NCBI RefSeq assembly: GCF_001697145.1
Contig: NZ_CP012719.1
Coordinates: forward strand, 204,501-268,500
Reading direction: 5' to 3'
DNA: 64,000 bases
DNA from: Streptococcus anginosus
Lineage (GTDB): Bacteria; Bacillota; Bacilli; Lactobacillales; Streptococcaceae
Shown piece by piece: positions 1 to 8,771 of the stretch. Each line of letters begins with the position of its first letter. The stretch's first letter is position 1. A program made the position numbers and the translations under genes. Below the pieces are notes generated by a model. That model saw only the letters and a list, made by a program, of their open reading frames with translations. It was not told the origin of the DNA and made no database searches.

Positions 1-150
1 AAACCGAAGCAGGCACTTCATGCTTTAGCTGTTCCAAGCCTTCCAAGAACAGGAACGAGTGTGAGCTATATGCCTTACTTGGGAGTAGCTGCATTGTTAA
101 GTGTTTTAGGCTTAGGACAGTTAAAACGGAAAACAGAGGAGAATGACTAA
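1..150 (+). CDS. LPxTG cell-wall-anchored surface protein, C-terminal end only
   Basis: The first 49 codons are open from the window edge and end in TAA. They encode a sortase sorting signal: LPRTG at about residues 14-18 of the fragment, a hydrophobic stretch ([14 protein letters not shown]) and a positively charged tail (KRKTEEND). Sortase A is expected to cut between T and G and attach the protein to peptidoglycan. The functional part lies outside the window, so its role (adhesin, enzyme or other) cannot be told. A terminator follows about 50 bp downstream. Confidence 0.88.
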   Translation, partial: KPKQALHALAVPSLPRTGTSVSYMPYLGVAALLSVLGLGQLKRKTEEND

Positions 151-198
151 GTTTTGGTTGGATTGACTTGAGATTTTCCGTTAATTTATGGCTATTTT

Positions 199-249
199 AA
201 TAAGGCTAAAAGATAGATTTTAAGCTTCTGTCTTTTAACCTTATTTTTT
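199..249 (+). terminator. Rho-independent terminator after the surface protein
   Basis: Stem of about 17 bp (AATAAGG...AAAGATAG against CTGTCTTTTAACCTTATT) with a T-run on the 3' side. It ends the transcript of the LPxTG gene. Confidence 0.75.
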
Positions 250-332
250 GTAATGATTTCAAAATATAGGATTAAAATTTATGCAATAATTATATAGTAA
301 TATAGGATAGGAAATAGAAAAAGGAGAAGGTT

Positions 333-1016
333 ATGAAAGTCAGTCAATTATCTAAGTATCCCCATATAGGCAAGTTTACAGTTGGGCTCTCAGCAGCTGT
401 TTTATTGTTGATAGTAAGTAAAAACACAGCTAAAGCAGATGCCTATACAGTTCAATATGGTGATTCATTTTATGATATTGCGACAAAATTTGGAATGAGT
501 CCCTATGATTTAGCGGCAAAAAATGGAAAAATAATTTACGATACTATCCTTCCTGTAGATACGTTACAAGTAAATGGCCCAACGGCTACTACTGTTAGTC
601 AGACAAATGCAGTAGCACAACCAACTGCTACAAGTGCAGGTCCAAGTTCTGATACAGAGGATGTGGTACTAAATACGCCTACAACAACAGGAAACTCTTA
701 TCCAGTTGGTCAATGCGCTTGGGGTGTAAAAACATTGGCACCTTGGGCTAGTAATTGGTGGGGAAATGCAAAAGATTGGGTTGCCAATGCTGCATACTCA
801 GGCTTTCGTATAGGAACAACTCCTCAAGTTGGAGCCATTGCTGTTTGGGATGGCGGTCAATTTGGACATGTAGCCTATGTAACAGCTGTGGCAAATAATC
901 GCGCAATTCAAGTGCTGGAGTCAAATTACAAAGGTCAAAAACAAGTTAACAATTACCGTGGTTGGTTTGACCCTACAATATTTTATGGAAAGGTAACTTA
1001 TATTTACCCTTATTGA
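333..1016 (+). CDS. Secreted LysM-CHAP peptidoglycan hydrolase
   Basis: A 227-residue exported protein. Residues 1 to about 36 form a signal peptide (positively charged start, hydrophobic AAVLLLIV, AKA cleavage area). A LysM peptidoglycan-binding repeat follows at about 38-80 (YTVQYGDSFYDIA). A Thr/Ser/Pro-rich linker leads to a CHAP amidase/endopeptidase domain at about 122-227. The catalytic pair is visible: Cys128 in VGQCAWG and His179 in FGHVAYV, with Glu196 and Asn198 as candidate third residues. The family cleaves peptide cross-links or the amide bond of peptidoglycan, in cell separation or wall turnover. AAAAAGGAGAAGG precedes the ATG at normal spacing. It is monocistronic, with a terminator 37 bp downstream. 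Confidence 0.88.
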   Translation: MKVSQLSKYPHIGKFTVGLSAAVLLLIVSKNTAKADAYTVQYGDSFYDIATKFGMSPYDLAAKNGKIIYDTILPVDTLQVNGPTATTVSQTNAVAQPTATSAGPSSDTEDVVLNTPTTTGNSYPVGQCAWGVKTLAPWASNWWGNAKDWVANAAYSGFRIGTTPQVGAIAVWDGGQFGHVAYVTAVANNRAIQVLESNYKGQKQVNNYRGWFDPTIFYGKVTYIYPY

Positions 1017-1052
1017 TAAACTTTTCCTATACATAGAAATCATTAAATAATG

Positions 1053-1086
1053 AAAGTGGAATAGTTAGTTGTTCCACTTTTTTTAT
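1053..1086 (+). terminator. Rho-independent terminator after the CHAP gene
   Basis: Perfect 9-bp stem AAAGTGGAA / TTCCACTTT with a 10-nt loop, then a T-run. Confidence 0.85.
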
Positions 1087-1166
1087 TGGAAAAATATAAT
1101 TCCATAAGAAAGTTCATTATCTTTTCTCTAAAATATGTTAGAATAAAGATAAAAGGAAATGCGTGA

Positions 1167-1697
1167 ATGGGTTATTTTAAGAAGTATAAGTTTGATAAGT
1201 CGAAATTTAAATTAGGAATGCGAACCTTTAAAACGGGGGTCGCGGTTTTTATTGTTCTGCTTGTCTTTGGGCTTTTTGGCTGGAAAGGGTTACAGATTGG
1301 TGCTCTGACAGCTGTTTTCAGTTTGCGCGAAGATTTTGATAAGAGCGTCCATTTTGGAACCTCTCGTATTTTAGGAAATAGTATTGGTGGTTTGTATGCC
1401 TTGCTCTTCTTTCTCATCAATAACCTGTTTCATGAGCAGTTTTGGGTGACCTTACTGGTTGTTCCTCTTTGTACGATGTTAACGATTATGACAAATGTCG
1501 CTATGAACAACAAAGCGGGAGTGATTGGTGGTGTTTCTGCCATGCTGATTATTACTTTATCTATTCCCACAGGAGAGACAGTTTTGTATGTATTTGCACG
1601 TGTCTTTGAGACGTTCATGGGGGTTTTCGTTGCCATGCTGGTCAATTCTGATGTGGATCGCTTGCGGAAAGTATTGAAATTAAAAAGCGAAGAATAA
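1167..1697 (+). CDS. FUSC-like (aromatic acid exporter family) membrane protein
   Basis: A 176-residue protein with four to five hydrophobic segments starting at residue 20 (TGVAVFIVLLVFGLFGW). It resembles the N-terminal membrane half of ArAE_1/FUSC-type proteins, including the RxxGxxxGGLYALLFF pattern. The cytoplasmic half of larger family members is missing, which is usual for the small Gram-positive forms. The substrate is unknown. AAAAGGA lies upstream of the ATG. The stop codon directly abuts the GlnR operator of the next operon. In streptococci a similar gene commonly precedes glnR, so its link to nitrogen control may be only positional. Confidence 0.7.
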   Translation: MGYFKKYKFDKSKFKLGMRTFKTGVAVFIVLLVFGLFGWKGLQIGALTAVFSLREDFDKSVHFGTSRILGNSIGGLYALLFFLINNLFHEQFWVTLLVVPLCTMLTIMTNVAMNNKAGVIGGVSAMLIITLSIPTGETVLYVFARVFETFMGVFVAMLVNSDVDRLRKVLKLKSEE

Positions 1698-1714
1698 TGT
1701 TAGAAAATATAACA
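1698..1714 (+). promoter_or_regulatory. GlnR operator upstream of glnRA
   Basis: TGTTA-N7-TAACA is an exact match to the GlnR/TnrA box TGTNA-N7-TNACA. It lies 7 bp upstream of the -35 hexamer of glnR, as expected for autoregulated repression of glnRA when nitrogen is plentiful. Confidence 0.92.
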
Positions 1715-1721
1715 TGAGTTC

Positions 1722-1750
1722 TTGACATAGAAATTTTTTCAGATTATAAT
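1722..1750 (+). promoter_or_regulatory. Sigma-A promoter of glnR-glnA
   Basis: TTGACA at 1722-1727 and TATAAT at 1745-1750, separated by 17 bp: both hexamers are consensus. Confidence 0.92.
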
Positions 1751-1773
1751 AGAGTATAAGAAAGGAATTTGCA

Positions 1774-2133
1774 ATGAAGGAAAAAGAATTTCGTCGCAAT
1801 ATGGCTGTTTTTCCTATTGGTAGCGTTATGAAATTGACGGATTTGACAGCACGTCAGATTCGTTATTATGAAGATCAAGAATTGATCAAGCCTGATCGAA
1901 ATGAAGGAAATCGCCGCATGTATTCATTAAATGATATGGATCGCTTGTTGGAGATTAAAGATTACATTTCAGAAGGTTACAATATTGCTGCGATTAAGCG
2001 AAAATATGCCGAGCGCGAAGCGAAATACAAGAAGCCGGTGAGTGAGAAAGACGTTCGTCGAGCCCTTCATAAAGACATTTTACAACAAGGTCGCTTTGCT
2101 TCTTCCCTTCCACCATTTGGTCGTATGCATTGA
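1774..2133 (+). CDS. glnR: MerR-family nitrogen repressor GlnR
   Basis: A 119-residue MerR-type regulator. The winged HTH spans about residues 12-80 ([20 protein letters not shown] is the family recognition region). The short C-terminal tail ([18 protein letters not shown]) is the part that senses feedback-inhibited glutamine synthetase in B. subtilis GlnR. Repression of glnRA and other ammonium genes is known for the family. A GlnR box lies just upstream, which supports autoregulation. AAAGGAATTTGCA precedes the ATG. glnA follows 38 bp downstream in the same operon. Confidence 0.95.
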   Translation: MKEKEFRRNMAVFPIGSVMKLTDLTARQIRYYEDQELIKPDRNEGNRRMYSLNDMDRLLEIKDYISEGYNIAAIKRKYAEREAKYKKPVSEKDVRRALHKDILQQGRFASSLPPFGRMH

Positions 2134-2171
2134 CCAATATCAATTTTTTTAAATTTCATAAGGAGATACTC

Positions 2172-3518
2172 ATGCCAATTACAGTAGCTGACATTCGTCG
2201 CGAAGTGAAAGAAAAAAATGTTACCTTTATCCGTTTGATGTTTTCGGATGTTTTAGGAACGATGAAAAACGTTGAAATTCCAGCGACCGATGAACAGCTG
2301 AATAAAGTTTTGTCAAATAAAGTAATGTTTGACGGTTCTTCCATTGAAGGTTTTGTGCGTATCAATGAGTCAGATATGTACCTTTATCCTGACTTGGATA
2401 CATGGACGGTTTTCCCTTGGGGAGACGAAAACGGAAGTGTCGCAGGACTGATTTGCGATGTCTATACGACGGAAGGAACGCCTTTTAAAGGAGATCCACG
2501 TGGAAATTTAAAACGCGCTTTACGTCACATGGAAGAATTAGGATTCAAATCCTTTAATTTAGGTCCTGAGCCAGAATTTTTCTTATTTAAACTCGATGAG
2601 AATGGCGATCCAACTCTTGAAGTGAATGATAAGGGTGGGTACTTTGACCTTGCGCCGACTGATCTGGCTGATAATACACGCCGTGAAATCGTCAATGTCC
2701 TTACAACGATGGGATTTGAAGTAGAGGCCAGTCACCATGAAGTAGCAATCGGTCAGCACGAAATTGACTTTAAATACGATGAAGTGCTCCGTGCCTGTGA
2801 TAAGATTCAATTGTTCAAACTGGTTGTCAAAACAATTGCTCGCAAGCATGGTTTGTACGCAACGTTTATGGCGAAACCAAAATTTGGTATTGCCGGTTCA
2901 GGTATGCACTGTAATATGTCACTCTTTAATCAAGATGGTCAGAATGCATTTTTTGATCCGGAAGATCCAAATGGTATGCAATTATCAGAAACAGCGTACT
3001 ATTTTCTTGGTGGCTTAATTAAGCATGCTTACAATTATACAGCTATCATGAACCCAACTGTCAATTCTTACAAACGTTTGGTTCCGGGGTATGAAGCTCC
3101 TGTGTATATTGCTTGGGCAGGACGAAATCGTTCTCCACTTGTTCGCGTGCCAGCTTCACGCGGTATGGGAACACGTTTGGAATTGCGCTCTGTTGACCCA
3201 ATGGCTAACCCTTATATTGCTATGGCGGTTCTTCTTGAAGTTGGACTTCATGGGGTTGAAAATAAAATCGAAGCCCCTGCTCCGATTGAAGAAAATATCT
3301 ATGTCATGACAGCAGAAGAGCGCAAAGAAGCGGGTATTACAGACCTTCCTTCTACTCTACATAATGCAGTGAAAGCACTGACAGAAGATGAAGTTGTAAA
3401 AGCTGCACTTGGGAACCATATTTATACAAGCTTTGTAGAAGCAAAACGTATCGAATGGGCAAGCTATGCCACTTTCGTTTCCCAATGGGAAGTAGACAAC
3501 TATCTTGATTTATATTAA
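2172..3518 (+). CDS. glnA: Glutamine synthetase, type I
   Basis: Makes glutamine from glutamate, ammonia and ATP. The 448-residue protein has the expected GSI length and motifs: FDGSSIEGF near the N-terminus, GPEPEFFLF, the metal-ligand stretch [20 protein letters not shown] and the R-rich active site [19 protein letters not shown]. The start is placed at ATG 2172 behind AAGGAGATACTC. An upstream in-frame ATG at 2130 would overlap the glnR stop and lacks a Shine-Dalgarno. It is cotranscribed with glnR. The feedback-inhibited enzyme is known to activate GlnR in Gram-positives. Confidence 0.97.
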   Translation: MPITVADIRREVKEKNVTFIRLMFSDVLGTMKNVEIPATDEQLNKVLSNKVMFDGSSIEGFVRINESDMYLYPDLDTWTVFPWGDENGSVAGLICDVYTTEGTPFKGDPRGNLKRALRHMEELGFKSFNLGPEPEFFLFKLDENGDPTLEVNDKGGYFDLAPTDLADNTRREIVNVLTTMGFEVEASHHEVAIGQHEIDFKYDEVLRACDKIQLFKLVVKTIARKHGLYATFMAKPKFGIAGSGMHCNMSLFNQDGQNAFFDPEDPNGMQLSETAYYFLGGLIKHAYNYTAIMNPTVNSYKRLVPGYEAPVYIAWAGRNRSPLVRVPASRGMGTRLELRSVDPMANPYIAMAVLLEVGLHGVENKIEAPAPIEENIYVMTAEERKEAGITDLPSTLHNAVKALTEDEVVKAALGNHIYTSFVEAKRIEWASYATFVSQWEVDNYLDLY

Positions 3519-3524
3519 TAAATT

Positions 3525-3556
3525 GGAAACGAGGCTTAGAAAAAGTCTCGTTTTCT
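3525..3556 (+). terminator. Terminator of the glnRA operon
   Basis: GAAACGAG...CTCGTTTTC stem with a T-rich 3' side, 8 bp after the glnA stop. Confidence 0.75.
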
Positions 3557-3648
3557 TGATGAATGAAAAACGACTAATCAGAATAATGCCACTTTTTTCT
3601 ACAGTTTTGAGCAAATGGCGAAAAAACTGGTATAATGGAGCATATTTA

Positions 3649-3676
3649 TTGAAAATTATGACATTTTCGGTATAAT
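3649..3676 (+). promoter_or_regulatory. Sigma-A promoter of the DUF1033 gene
   Basis: TTGAAA at 3649-3654 and TATAAT at 3671-3676, spacing 16 bp, ending 26 bp before the chosen start. A second TATAAT at 3631 has no clear -35. Confidence 0.65.
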
Positions 3677-3702
3677 AAACAGAACAAAGGGAGGTGAAGC
3701 AG

Positions 3703-4068
3703 GTGTATCGTGTTATTGAAATGTATGGCAAAGATGAACCGTGGTGGTTTTTCGACGGCTGGGAAGCTAATATCGTATCAGTACAGCATTTTGATAACTA
3801 TTATGCTGCTTTAAAATATTATAAACGCCAATGGCTGAAGTTGGCAGATTCTTTTCCTTTCTATAAAAGTCGAAGTGATTTGATGTCTATTTTTTGGGAT
3901 GCAGGAGATTTGCGTTGGTGCGAGGAATGTGGCGACTCTGTTCAGCAGTATCATTCTCTGGCTCTGTTAGAAAATGATACTGTTATTCCTAAAGAAAAAA
4001 TGCAGCCGGGCTACAATAAACAAAATAGTGAAGAAGAACATCGTGCCTGCTCTCTAACATTTAAATAA
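3703..4068 (+). CDS. DUF1033 family protein
   Basis: A 121-residue soluble protein rich in aromatic residues (EPWWFFDGWEAN near the start; WCEECGD in the second half, with two close cysteines). It matches the DUF1033 family of streptococci, which often sits directly upstream of the comG/comY operon. No function is known. The start is the GTG at 3703, because GGAGG at 3690-3694 gives 8-nt spacing there; the in-frame GTG at 3694 overlaps that Shine-Dalgarno. A terminator after the gene separates it from comYA. Confidence 0.75.
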   Translation: MYRVIEMYGKDEPWWFFDGWEANIVSVQHFDNYYAALKYYKRQWLKLADSFPFYKSRSDLMSIFWDAGDLRWCEECGDSVQQYHSLALLENDTVIPKEKMQPGYNKQNSEEEHRACSLTFK

Positions 4069-4073
4069 TTTGC

Positions 4074-4100
4074 AAAATGGTGATTTTTTCACCATTTTTT
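4074..4100 (+). terminator. Terminator between the DUF1033 gene and comYA
   Basis: AAATGGTGA / TCACCATTT stem, 6-nt loop, T-run. It insulates the competence operon from upstream transcription. Confidence 0.85.
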
Positions 4101-4109
4101 ATTTTCTTC

Positions 4110-4117
4110 TGCGAATA
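4110..4117 (+). promoter_or_regulatory. cin-box (ComX/SigX promoter) of the comY operon
   Basis: TGCGAATA matches the streptococcal com-box TNCGAATA bound by RNA polymerase carrying the competence sigma factor ComX. It lies 20 bp upstream of the comYA start and right after a terminator, so the operon should be almost silent outside competence. Confidence 0.88.
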
Positions 4118-4137
4118 GTATAAAGTGAGGAGGAGAT

Positions 4138-5079
4138 ATGGTTCAAAATATTGCACAGGCTATTATTTGCCAAGCTAAGGAAGAACAGGCTCAGGATATT
4201 TACGTTGTTCCAAAAGAAAATATGTATGAGCTATACATGCGAATTGGCGATGAACGGCGTTTCATCCAACAGTATGCATTTGAAGAGATGGCAGCAGTAA
4301 TTAGTCATTTCAAGTTTACCGCTGGAATGAATGTCGGCGAAAAACGTAGAAGCCAGTTAGGATCTTGTGATTATCAATATGGTGACAAGCAAACGTCACT
4401 ACGACTGTCAACAGTAGGGGATTATCGTGGATATGAAAGTCTGGTGATTCGTTTATTACATGATGAAGAGGCAGAGTTGAAGTTTTGGTTTGCTCAAATC
4501 CCAGAGTTAAAAGAACGCTTCAAACAGCGAGGGCTTTATCTTTTTTCGGGACCAGTAGGGAGTGGAAAAACAACTCTCATGCACCAACTCGCCCAAGAGC
4601 GTTTTGCTGGTCAGCAAATCATGTCCATTGAAGACCCTGTTGAAATCAAGCAGCCTAGCATGTTACAGTTGCAATTAAATGAAGCGATTGGTTTGACTTA
4701 TGAAAATTTGATTAAACTTTCTCTACGGCACCGACCGGATTTGCTAATCATCGGAGAAATTCGAGATGGGGAGACAGCACGGGCTGTTGTCCGAGCTAGC
4801 TTGACAGGAGTGACTGTCTTTTCAACCATTCATGCTAAAAGCGTACGAGGTGTCTATGAACGGTTGTTGGAATTGGGAGTGACAGAAGCCGAGCTGAAAA
4901 TTGTCTTGCAAGGGATTTGTTACCAACGTTTAATTGCAAAAGGAGGAATAGTGGATTTTGTCAGTGAAAAGTATCAAGAACACGAGCCAATCGACTGGAA
5001 TAGGCAGATTGATCAGCTTCATGCAGCAGGACATATCAATCTTGAACAAGCAGAAGCGGAAAAAATTATCCACAGTTAA
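4138..5079 (+). CDS. comYA: Competence pilus assembly ATPase ComYA (ComGA)
   Basis: A 313-residue secretion/type IV pilus ATPase that powers assembly of the competence pseudopilus for DNA uptake. The Walker A motif is GPVGSGKT at about 138-145. An Asp box (IEDPVEI) follows, then the Walker B/GEIRD segment (LLIIGEIRDGETARAV) and the conserved His box around FSTIHAKS. It lacks the long N-terminal domain of PilB proteins, as usual for ComGA. GAGGAGGAG precedes the ATG. First gene of the comY operon; comYB overlaps its 3' end. Confidence 0.95.
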   Translation: MVQNIAQAIICQAKEEQAQDIYVVPKENMYELYMRIGDERRFIQQYAFEEMAAVISHFKFTAGMNVGEKRRSQLGSCDYQYGDKQTSLRLSTVGDYRGYESLVIRLLHDEEAELKFWFAQIPELKERFKQRGLYLFSGPVGSGKTTLMHQLAQERFAGQQIMSIEDPVEIKQPSMLQLQLNEAIGLTYENLIKLSLRHRPDLLIIGEIRDGETARAVVRASLTGVTVFSTIHAKSVRGVYERLLELGVTEAELKIVLQGICYQRLIAKGGIVDFVSEKYQEHEPIDWNRQIDQLHAAGHINLEQAEAEKIIHS

Positions 5080-6043
5080 GCAGAAAAAGGTCGTAGAGTT
5101 ACTGAATAATCTTTTTTCTAGTGGCTTTCATTTGGCAGAAATTATCGACTTTTTGAAGCGAAGTGCCTTGTTAGAAGAAGTCTATGTGGACAGGATGAAA
5201 GAGGGGTTGTCAACAGGAAAGTCTTTTTCGGACATCATGGCAAGCTTAGGTTTTTCAGATAATGTAGTAACACAACTTTCGCTGGCAGAATTACACGGAA
5301 ATCTCTCACTCAGCCTGAGTAAGATTGAGGAATACTTGGAAAATGTCTCAAAAATTAAGAAAAAGTTGGTTGAAGTGGCGACTTATCCCTTTATTTTGTT
5401 TGTCTTTTTGATATTCATTATGCTGGGGTTACGTAATTATTTACTCCCGCAACTCGATCGTCAAAATGTAGCAACGCAGATTATCAGTAATTTGCCGCAA
5501 CTTTTTCTGGGTTCATTAGGAGTAGTCTTTGTTTTGTTAGCGATAGGTTTTTATTGGTTCCAAAAAAACTCAAAAATAACAACATTTGGCTTGTTAGCTC
5601 GCCTTCCCTTTTTTGGCGCTTTTATTCAAACGTATTTGACAGCTTATTATGCGAGAGAATGGGGAAATATGATTGGTCAAGGTTTAGAACTTAGTCAGAT
5701 TTTTCAGATGATGCAAGGACAACGCTCTGCTATGTTTCAAGAAATTGGGAAAGATTTAGAAGTTGCACTGCAAAATGGTCAGGAATTTTCGAAAAGGGTT
5801 AAAACATACCCATTTTTTAAAAAGGAATTGGGCTTGATGATCGAATACGGCGAAGTGAAGTCTAGATTGGGGCGTGAATTAGAAGTTTATGCTCAAAAAA
5901 CATGGGAGACATTTTTTAAACGTGTTCACCAAGCGATGAATGTCATCCAACCACTAGTGTTTGTCTTTGTGGCTTTAATGATTGTATTGTTGTATGCAGC
6001 CATGTTGCTGCCAATTTATCAAAATATGGAGGTTCAATTATGA
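5021..6043 (+). CDS. comYB: Competence pilus inner-membrane platform protein ComYB (ComGB)
   Basis: A GspF/PilC-type platform protein of 340 residues with the usual three hydrophobic segments (about 110-135, 155-180 and the C-terminal LVFVFVALMIVLLYAAMLLPIY) and two repeated cytoplasmic helical domains (LLNNLFSSGFHLAEIIDFL is the first). The start is uncertain: ATG 5021 overlaps comYA by 59 bp and gives a length close to pneumococcal CglB. TTG 5042 behind AGGA is the alternative. Translational coupling with comYA is likely. Confidence 0.92.
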   Translation: MQQDISILNKQKRKKLSTVKQKKVVELLNNLFSSGFHLAEIIDFLKRSALLEEVYVDRMKEGLSTGKSFSDIMASLGFSDNVVTQLSLAELHGNLSLSLSKIEEYLENVSKIKKKLVEVATYPFILFVFLIFIMLGLRNYLLPQLDRQNVATQIISNLPQLFLGSLGVVFVLLAIGFYWFQKNSKITTFGLLARLPFFGAFIQTYLTAYYAREWGNMIGQGLELSQIFQMMQGQRSAMFQEIGKDLEVALQNGQEFSKRVKTYPFFKKELGLMIEYGEVKSRLGRELEVYAQKTWETFFKRVHQAMNVIQPLVFVFVALMIVLLYAAMLLPIYQNMEVQL

Positions 6044-6357
6044 AAAAATTAAAAAGTTTGAAGGTTAAAGGTTTTACTTTAGTAGAGATGTTAGTCGTGC
6101 TTCTTATCATCAGTGTTTTGATGCTCTTATTTGTACCGAATTTGACCAAGCAAAAAGAAGCGGTGACGGAAAAAGGAAATGCAGCGGTGGTAAAAGTTGT
6201 GGAAAGCCAAGCGGAGCTGTTTGAGGTCAATCACACTAATGAAAAAGCGACACTCTCAAAATTAGTCAACGAAGGTACGATTACAGACAAGCAAGCGGCA
6301 TCTTATAAGGCTTACTATGCGAAACATACAAAAGAAGCTCGTTCCGTTGCAGATTAA
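6040..6357 (+). CDS. comYC: Major competence pseudopilin ComYC (ComGC)
   Basis: A 105-residue prepilin. The prepilin peptidase site is VKG-FTLVE, cut between Gly11 and Phe12. It is followed by a hydrophobic helix (MLVVLLIISVLMLLFVPNL) that packs the pilus core. ComGC is the main subunit of the pilus that binds DNA. It overlaps the comYB stop by 4 bp (ATGA). GGAGG lies 9 nt upstream. Confidence 0.95.
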   Translation: MKKLKSLKVKGFTLVEMLVVLLIISVLMLLFVPNLTKQKEAVTEKGNAAVVKVVESQAELFEVNHTNEKATLSKLVNEGTITDKQAASYKAYYAKHTKEARSVAD

Positions 6358-6745
6358 GGGATTTACGCTTTTGGAAAGTTTGCTGACTTTATTTATAACG
6401 AGTTTCTTATTGCTTGCTGTATCGGGCTCTGTTCGTTCTTCTTTTGAACAGGTGGAAGAGCAGATTTTCTTTCTGGAGTTTGAGCATTTTTATCGGGAAA
6501 GTCAGAAGTTGAGCAGTTCAGCTCAAAGTCAATTGGACATGAATTTTTCTCGCGAGAGGATTTCCAATGGTTACAACCGTTTGGCGGTTCCTCGTTCGAT
6601 TCAAGCGCCAGAAGATTTGACGCTTCATTTTGATAAGGCAGGTGGTAATTCATCGCTCGGAAAGATTGTCTTTCAGACAAAAAAGCAGACAGTTATGTAT
6701 CAATTATATCTAGGAAATGGAAAATTTAAGAAAACAATGCGTTAG
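6317..6745 (+). CDS. comYD: Minor pseudopilin ComYD (ComGD)
   Basis: A 142-residue minor pilin with the prepilin site IKG-FTLLES at residues 13-20 and a following hydrophobic helix. The chosen ATG has AAGG 6 nt upstream and overlaps comYC by 41 bp. The rest has the variable beta-rich globular domain of minor pilins. Minor pilins prime pilus assembly. Confidence 0.88.
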   Translation: MRNIQKKLVPLQIKGFTLLESLLTLFITSFLLLAVSGSVRSSFEQVEEQIFFLEFEHFYRESQKLSSSAQSQLDMNFSRERISNGYNRLAVPRSIQAPEDLTLHFDKAGGNSSLGKIVFQTKKQTVMYQLYLGNGKFKKTMR

Positions 6746-7010
6746 AGGAACAATTTTATTAGAGGCGCTGCTGGCTTTGGCTGTTTTTGCGACAATTGTG
6801 ACCCTGTTGTTGGGACAAATTCACCAGTCTCGAAAAGCAGAAAATGACTTGCTTAGAGAAGAAGAAGTTTTAAGGGTAGCTAAAATGGCTTTGCAGACAA
6901 AGCAAAGCCATTTGACAATGAATGGTATTGAAGTGCGTGTTGAAACAAGTCAACAAGGTATTCAAATTTATCATGGGAAGGAGCTGATTCTCGGTGTTCA
7001 AGGCAAATAA
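6717..7010 (+). CDS. comYE: Minor pseudopilin ComYE (ComGE)
   Basis: A 97-residue minor pilin that starts within the 3' end of comYD. The prepilin-like segment is [16 protein letters not shown]: Glu+5 and the hydrophobic helix are kept, but Thr replaces the usual Phe+1. The position in the operon, size and helix identify it as ComGE. Family members form the minor pilin complex with ComGD, ComGF and ComGG. Confidence 0.82.
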   Translation: MENLRKQCVRGTILLEALLALAVFATIVTLLLGQIHQSRKAENDLLREEEVLRVAKMALQTKQSHLTMNGIEVRVETSQQGIQIYHGKELILGVQGK

Positions 7011-7431
7011 AGTGAAAGCTTTTACCCTTTTAGAGGCTCTGATTGCCTTATTTGTACTCAGCGGAAGTGTGCTGCTTTTTCAGTCAATGACGCGTCTTCT
7101 GGCTTTTGAAGTTCAAGCCCGGCAACATAGTGAACAACGAGAATGGCTTTTGTTTGCTGATCAACTAGAAGCAGAGTTGGCTCGTTCTTCATTTGAAAAG
7201 GTGGAGAATAATCGTTTATATATGAAACAGGACGGCAAGGTGATTGCATTTGGAAAGTCAAGTGGACGTGATTTTAGAAAAACCAATGCGAATGGGAAAG
7301 GTTACCAGCCGATGGTTTATGATGTGAAAAAAGCAGAAATCTCACAGAAAAATGAGCTGATTCATGTCAGACTGACGTTTAGGCGAGGATTAGAAAGGGA
7401 GTTTGTCTATCGTGTGGAAACAGAAAGTTAA
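6994..7431 (+). CDS. comYF: Minor pseudopilin ComYF (ComGF)
   Basis: A 145-residue minor pilin that begins at GTG 6994 (GGAAGGAG about 11 nt upstream) and overlaps comYE by 17 bp. The leader ends [10 protein letters not shown], with Ala in place of Gly at position -1, a known permitted change in some pilins. A hydrophobic helix ([14 protein letters not shown]) follows, then a basic globular region. Ordered as in all streptococcal comG operons. Confidence 0.87.
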   Translation: MFKANKVKAFTLLEALIALFVLSGSVLLFQSMTRLLAFEVQARQHSEQREWLLFADQLEAELARSSFEKVENNRLYMKQDGKVIAFGKSSGRDFRKTNANGKGYQPMVYDVKKAEISQKNELIHVRLTFRRGLEREFVYRVETES

Positions 7432-7738
7432 AGCGGGCATTATGCTCTATGCCCTCTTTATAGCGGCAGTTTTTAGCTTGCTTTTGCAATTTTACCTTCA
7501 TCGTCAAACTGCTAATCACAGGAATTTCACCCTAAACCGAGAACGAACACAGGCTTATGCAATGGCTCTTCTAGCCAACGAAAATTCTAAGCAAAGAGAA
7601 TTTGATAAAGGGCATGTCCAAGACCAAAAGGGTGAGAAAGAGCTCATCCTGACAGTAACAATGAAGTCTGGTCGCCGTTATCAATTTTCCTTTCCGACTG
7701 AAAAAGTAAAGCAGACGGGTAAAGAATTGAATAAATGA
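7412..7738 (+). CDS. comYG: Minor pilus protein ComYG (ComGG)
   Basis: A 108-residue protein with a short N-terminus, a hydrophobic helix ([21 protein letters not shown]) and a charged, Lys-rich C-terminus. No G-F-T-L-E prepilin motif is present, as is typical for ComGG. The start is set at GTG 7412, with GGGAG 10 nt upstream; an in-frame TTG at 7403 touches that Shine-Dalgarno. Last pilus gene of the operon; overlaps comYF by 20 bp. Confidence 0.85.
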   Translation: MWKQKVKAGIMLYALFIAAVFSLLLQFYLHRQTANHRNFTLNRERTQAYAMALLANENSKQREFDKGHVQDQKGEKELILTVTMKSGRRYQFSFPTEKVKQTGKELNK

Positions 7739-7805
7739 TGTGCGTGCAACAGAGTAAACTCGCAAAAAAAGCTAAATTTTGGTATGATAGGGAGCGGAGG
7801 ATGCT

Positions 7806-8759
7806 ATGAATTTTGAAAAAATTGAACAGGCCTATGCGCTCTTGTTAGAAAATGTCCAAGAAATCCAAAATGAGCTTTTAACGAGCTTTTATGATGCTTT
7901 GATAGAGCAAAATGGCAGCTATCTGGACGGGAATATCGAACTAGATAGTGTTCGACAGAACAATGAAAAACTAAAAGTGTTGAAATTAAACAAAGAAGAA
8001 TGGCGACGAGCATACCAATTTTTGCTGATGAAAGCGGCTCAAACAGAGCCTTTGCAAGCAAATCATCAATTCACTCCAGATTCTATTGGATTTATCTTAA
8101 CCTTTCTCATTGATCAATTGAGTAAAAAAGAACACATTGATATTTTAGAAATTGGTAGTGGAATGGGGAATTTAGCTGAGACGATTCTCAATAATACACA
8201 AAAAAACGTGGATTATCTAGGGCTGGAATTGGACGATCTGTTAATTGATATATCAGCCAGTATCGCAGATGTGATGGATGCAAAAGTTAGTTTTGTGCAA
8301 GGTGATGCGGTGCGCCCGCAAGTATTGAAAGAAAGCGATGTGATTATCAGTGATTTACCAGTTGGCTTTTATCCTGATGATAACATTGCGGCGCGCTATG
8401 AAGTGGCTAGTACACAAGAGCATACCTATGCTCATCATCTGTTAATGGAGCAATCGCTCAAGTATCTCAAACCAGATGGCTATGCTATTTTCCTTGCCCC
8501 CAATGATTTATTGAGCAGCTCACAAAGTGATTTATTGAAGAAATGGCTACAAAAGCATGCCCAGATAGTTGCGATGATTGCATTGCCAGAAGCACTCTTT
8601 GGAAATGCCGCTTATGCCAAGACAATTTTTGTGCTGAAAAAGCAAGAAGAACAAGCTGTTCAACCGTTTGTTTATGCTTTGTCTGATTTGCAAGATCAGA
8701 ACGATTTATTGGAATTTAGCGAAAAGTTTCAAAATTGGAGCAGAGAAAGTGAAATTTAA
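7806..8759 (+). CDS. comYH: Class I SAM-dependent methyltransferase ComYH (YtxK-like)
   Basis: A 317-residue N6-adenine-methyltransferase-like protein. The SAM motif I is DILEIGSGMGNLAE (about 115-128). The substrate/catalytic motif IV is SDLPVGFYP, a DPPY-type variant. An all-helical N-terminal domain precedes them. It is the YtxK/ComYH family that follows comG operons in streptococci; in S. mutans comYH is part of the operon and affects transformation. The methylated target is not known. GGAGCGGAGG lies just before the ATG. Confidence 0.85.
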   Translation: MNFEKIEQAYALLLENVQEIQNELLTSFYDALIEQNGSYLDGNIELDSVRQNNEKLKVLKLNKEEWRRAYQFLLMKAAQTEPLQANHQFTPDSIGFILTFLIDQLSKKEHIDILEIGSGMGNLAETILNNTQKNVDYLGLELDDLLIDISASIADVMDAKVSFVQGDAVRPQVLKESDVIISDLPVGFYPDDNIAARYEVASTQEHTYAHHLLMEQSLKYLKPDGYAIFLAPNDLLSSSQSDLLKKWLQKHAQIVAMIALPEALFGNAAYAKTIFVLKKQEEQAVQPFVYALSDLQDQNDLLEFSEKFQNWSRESEI

Positions 8760-8771
8760 ACAAGTTTTTGA

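Noticed and set aside
249..332. WalR (VicR) box upstream of the LysM-CHAP gene
   Set aside because: TGTAAT is present once, but the second half-site at 5-bp spacing is missing.
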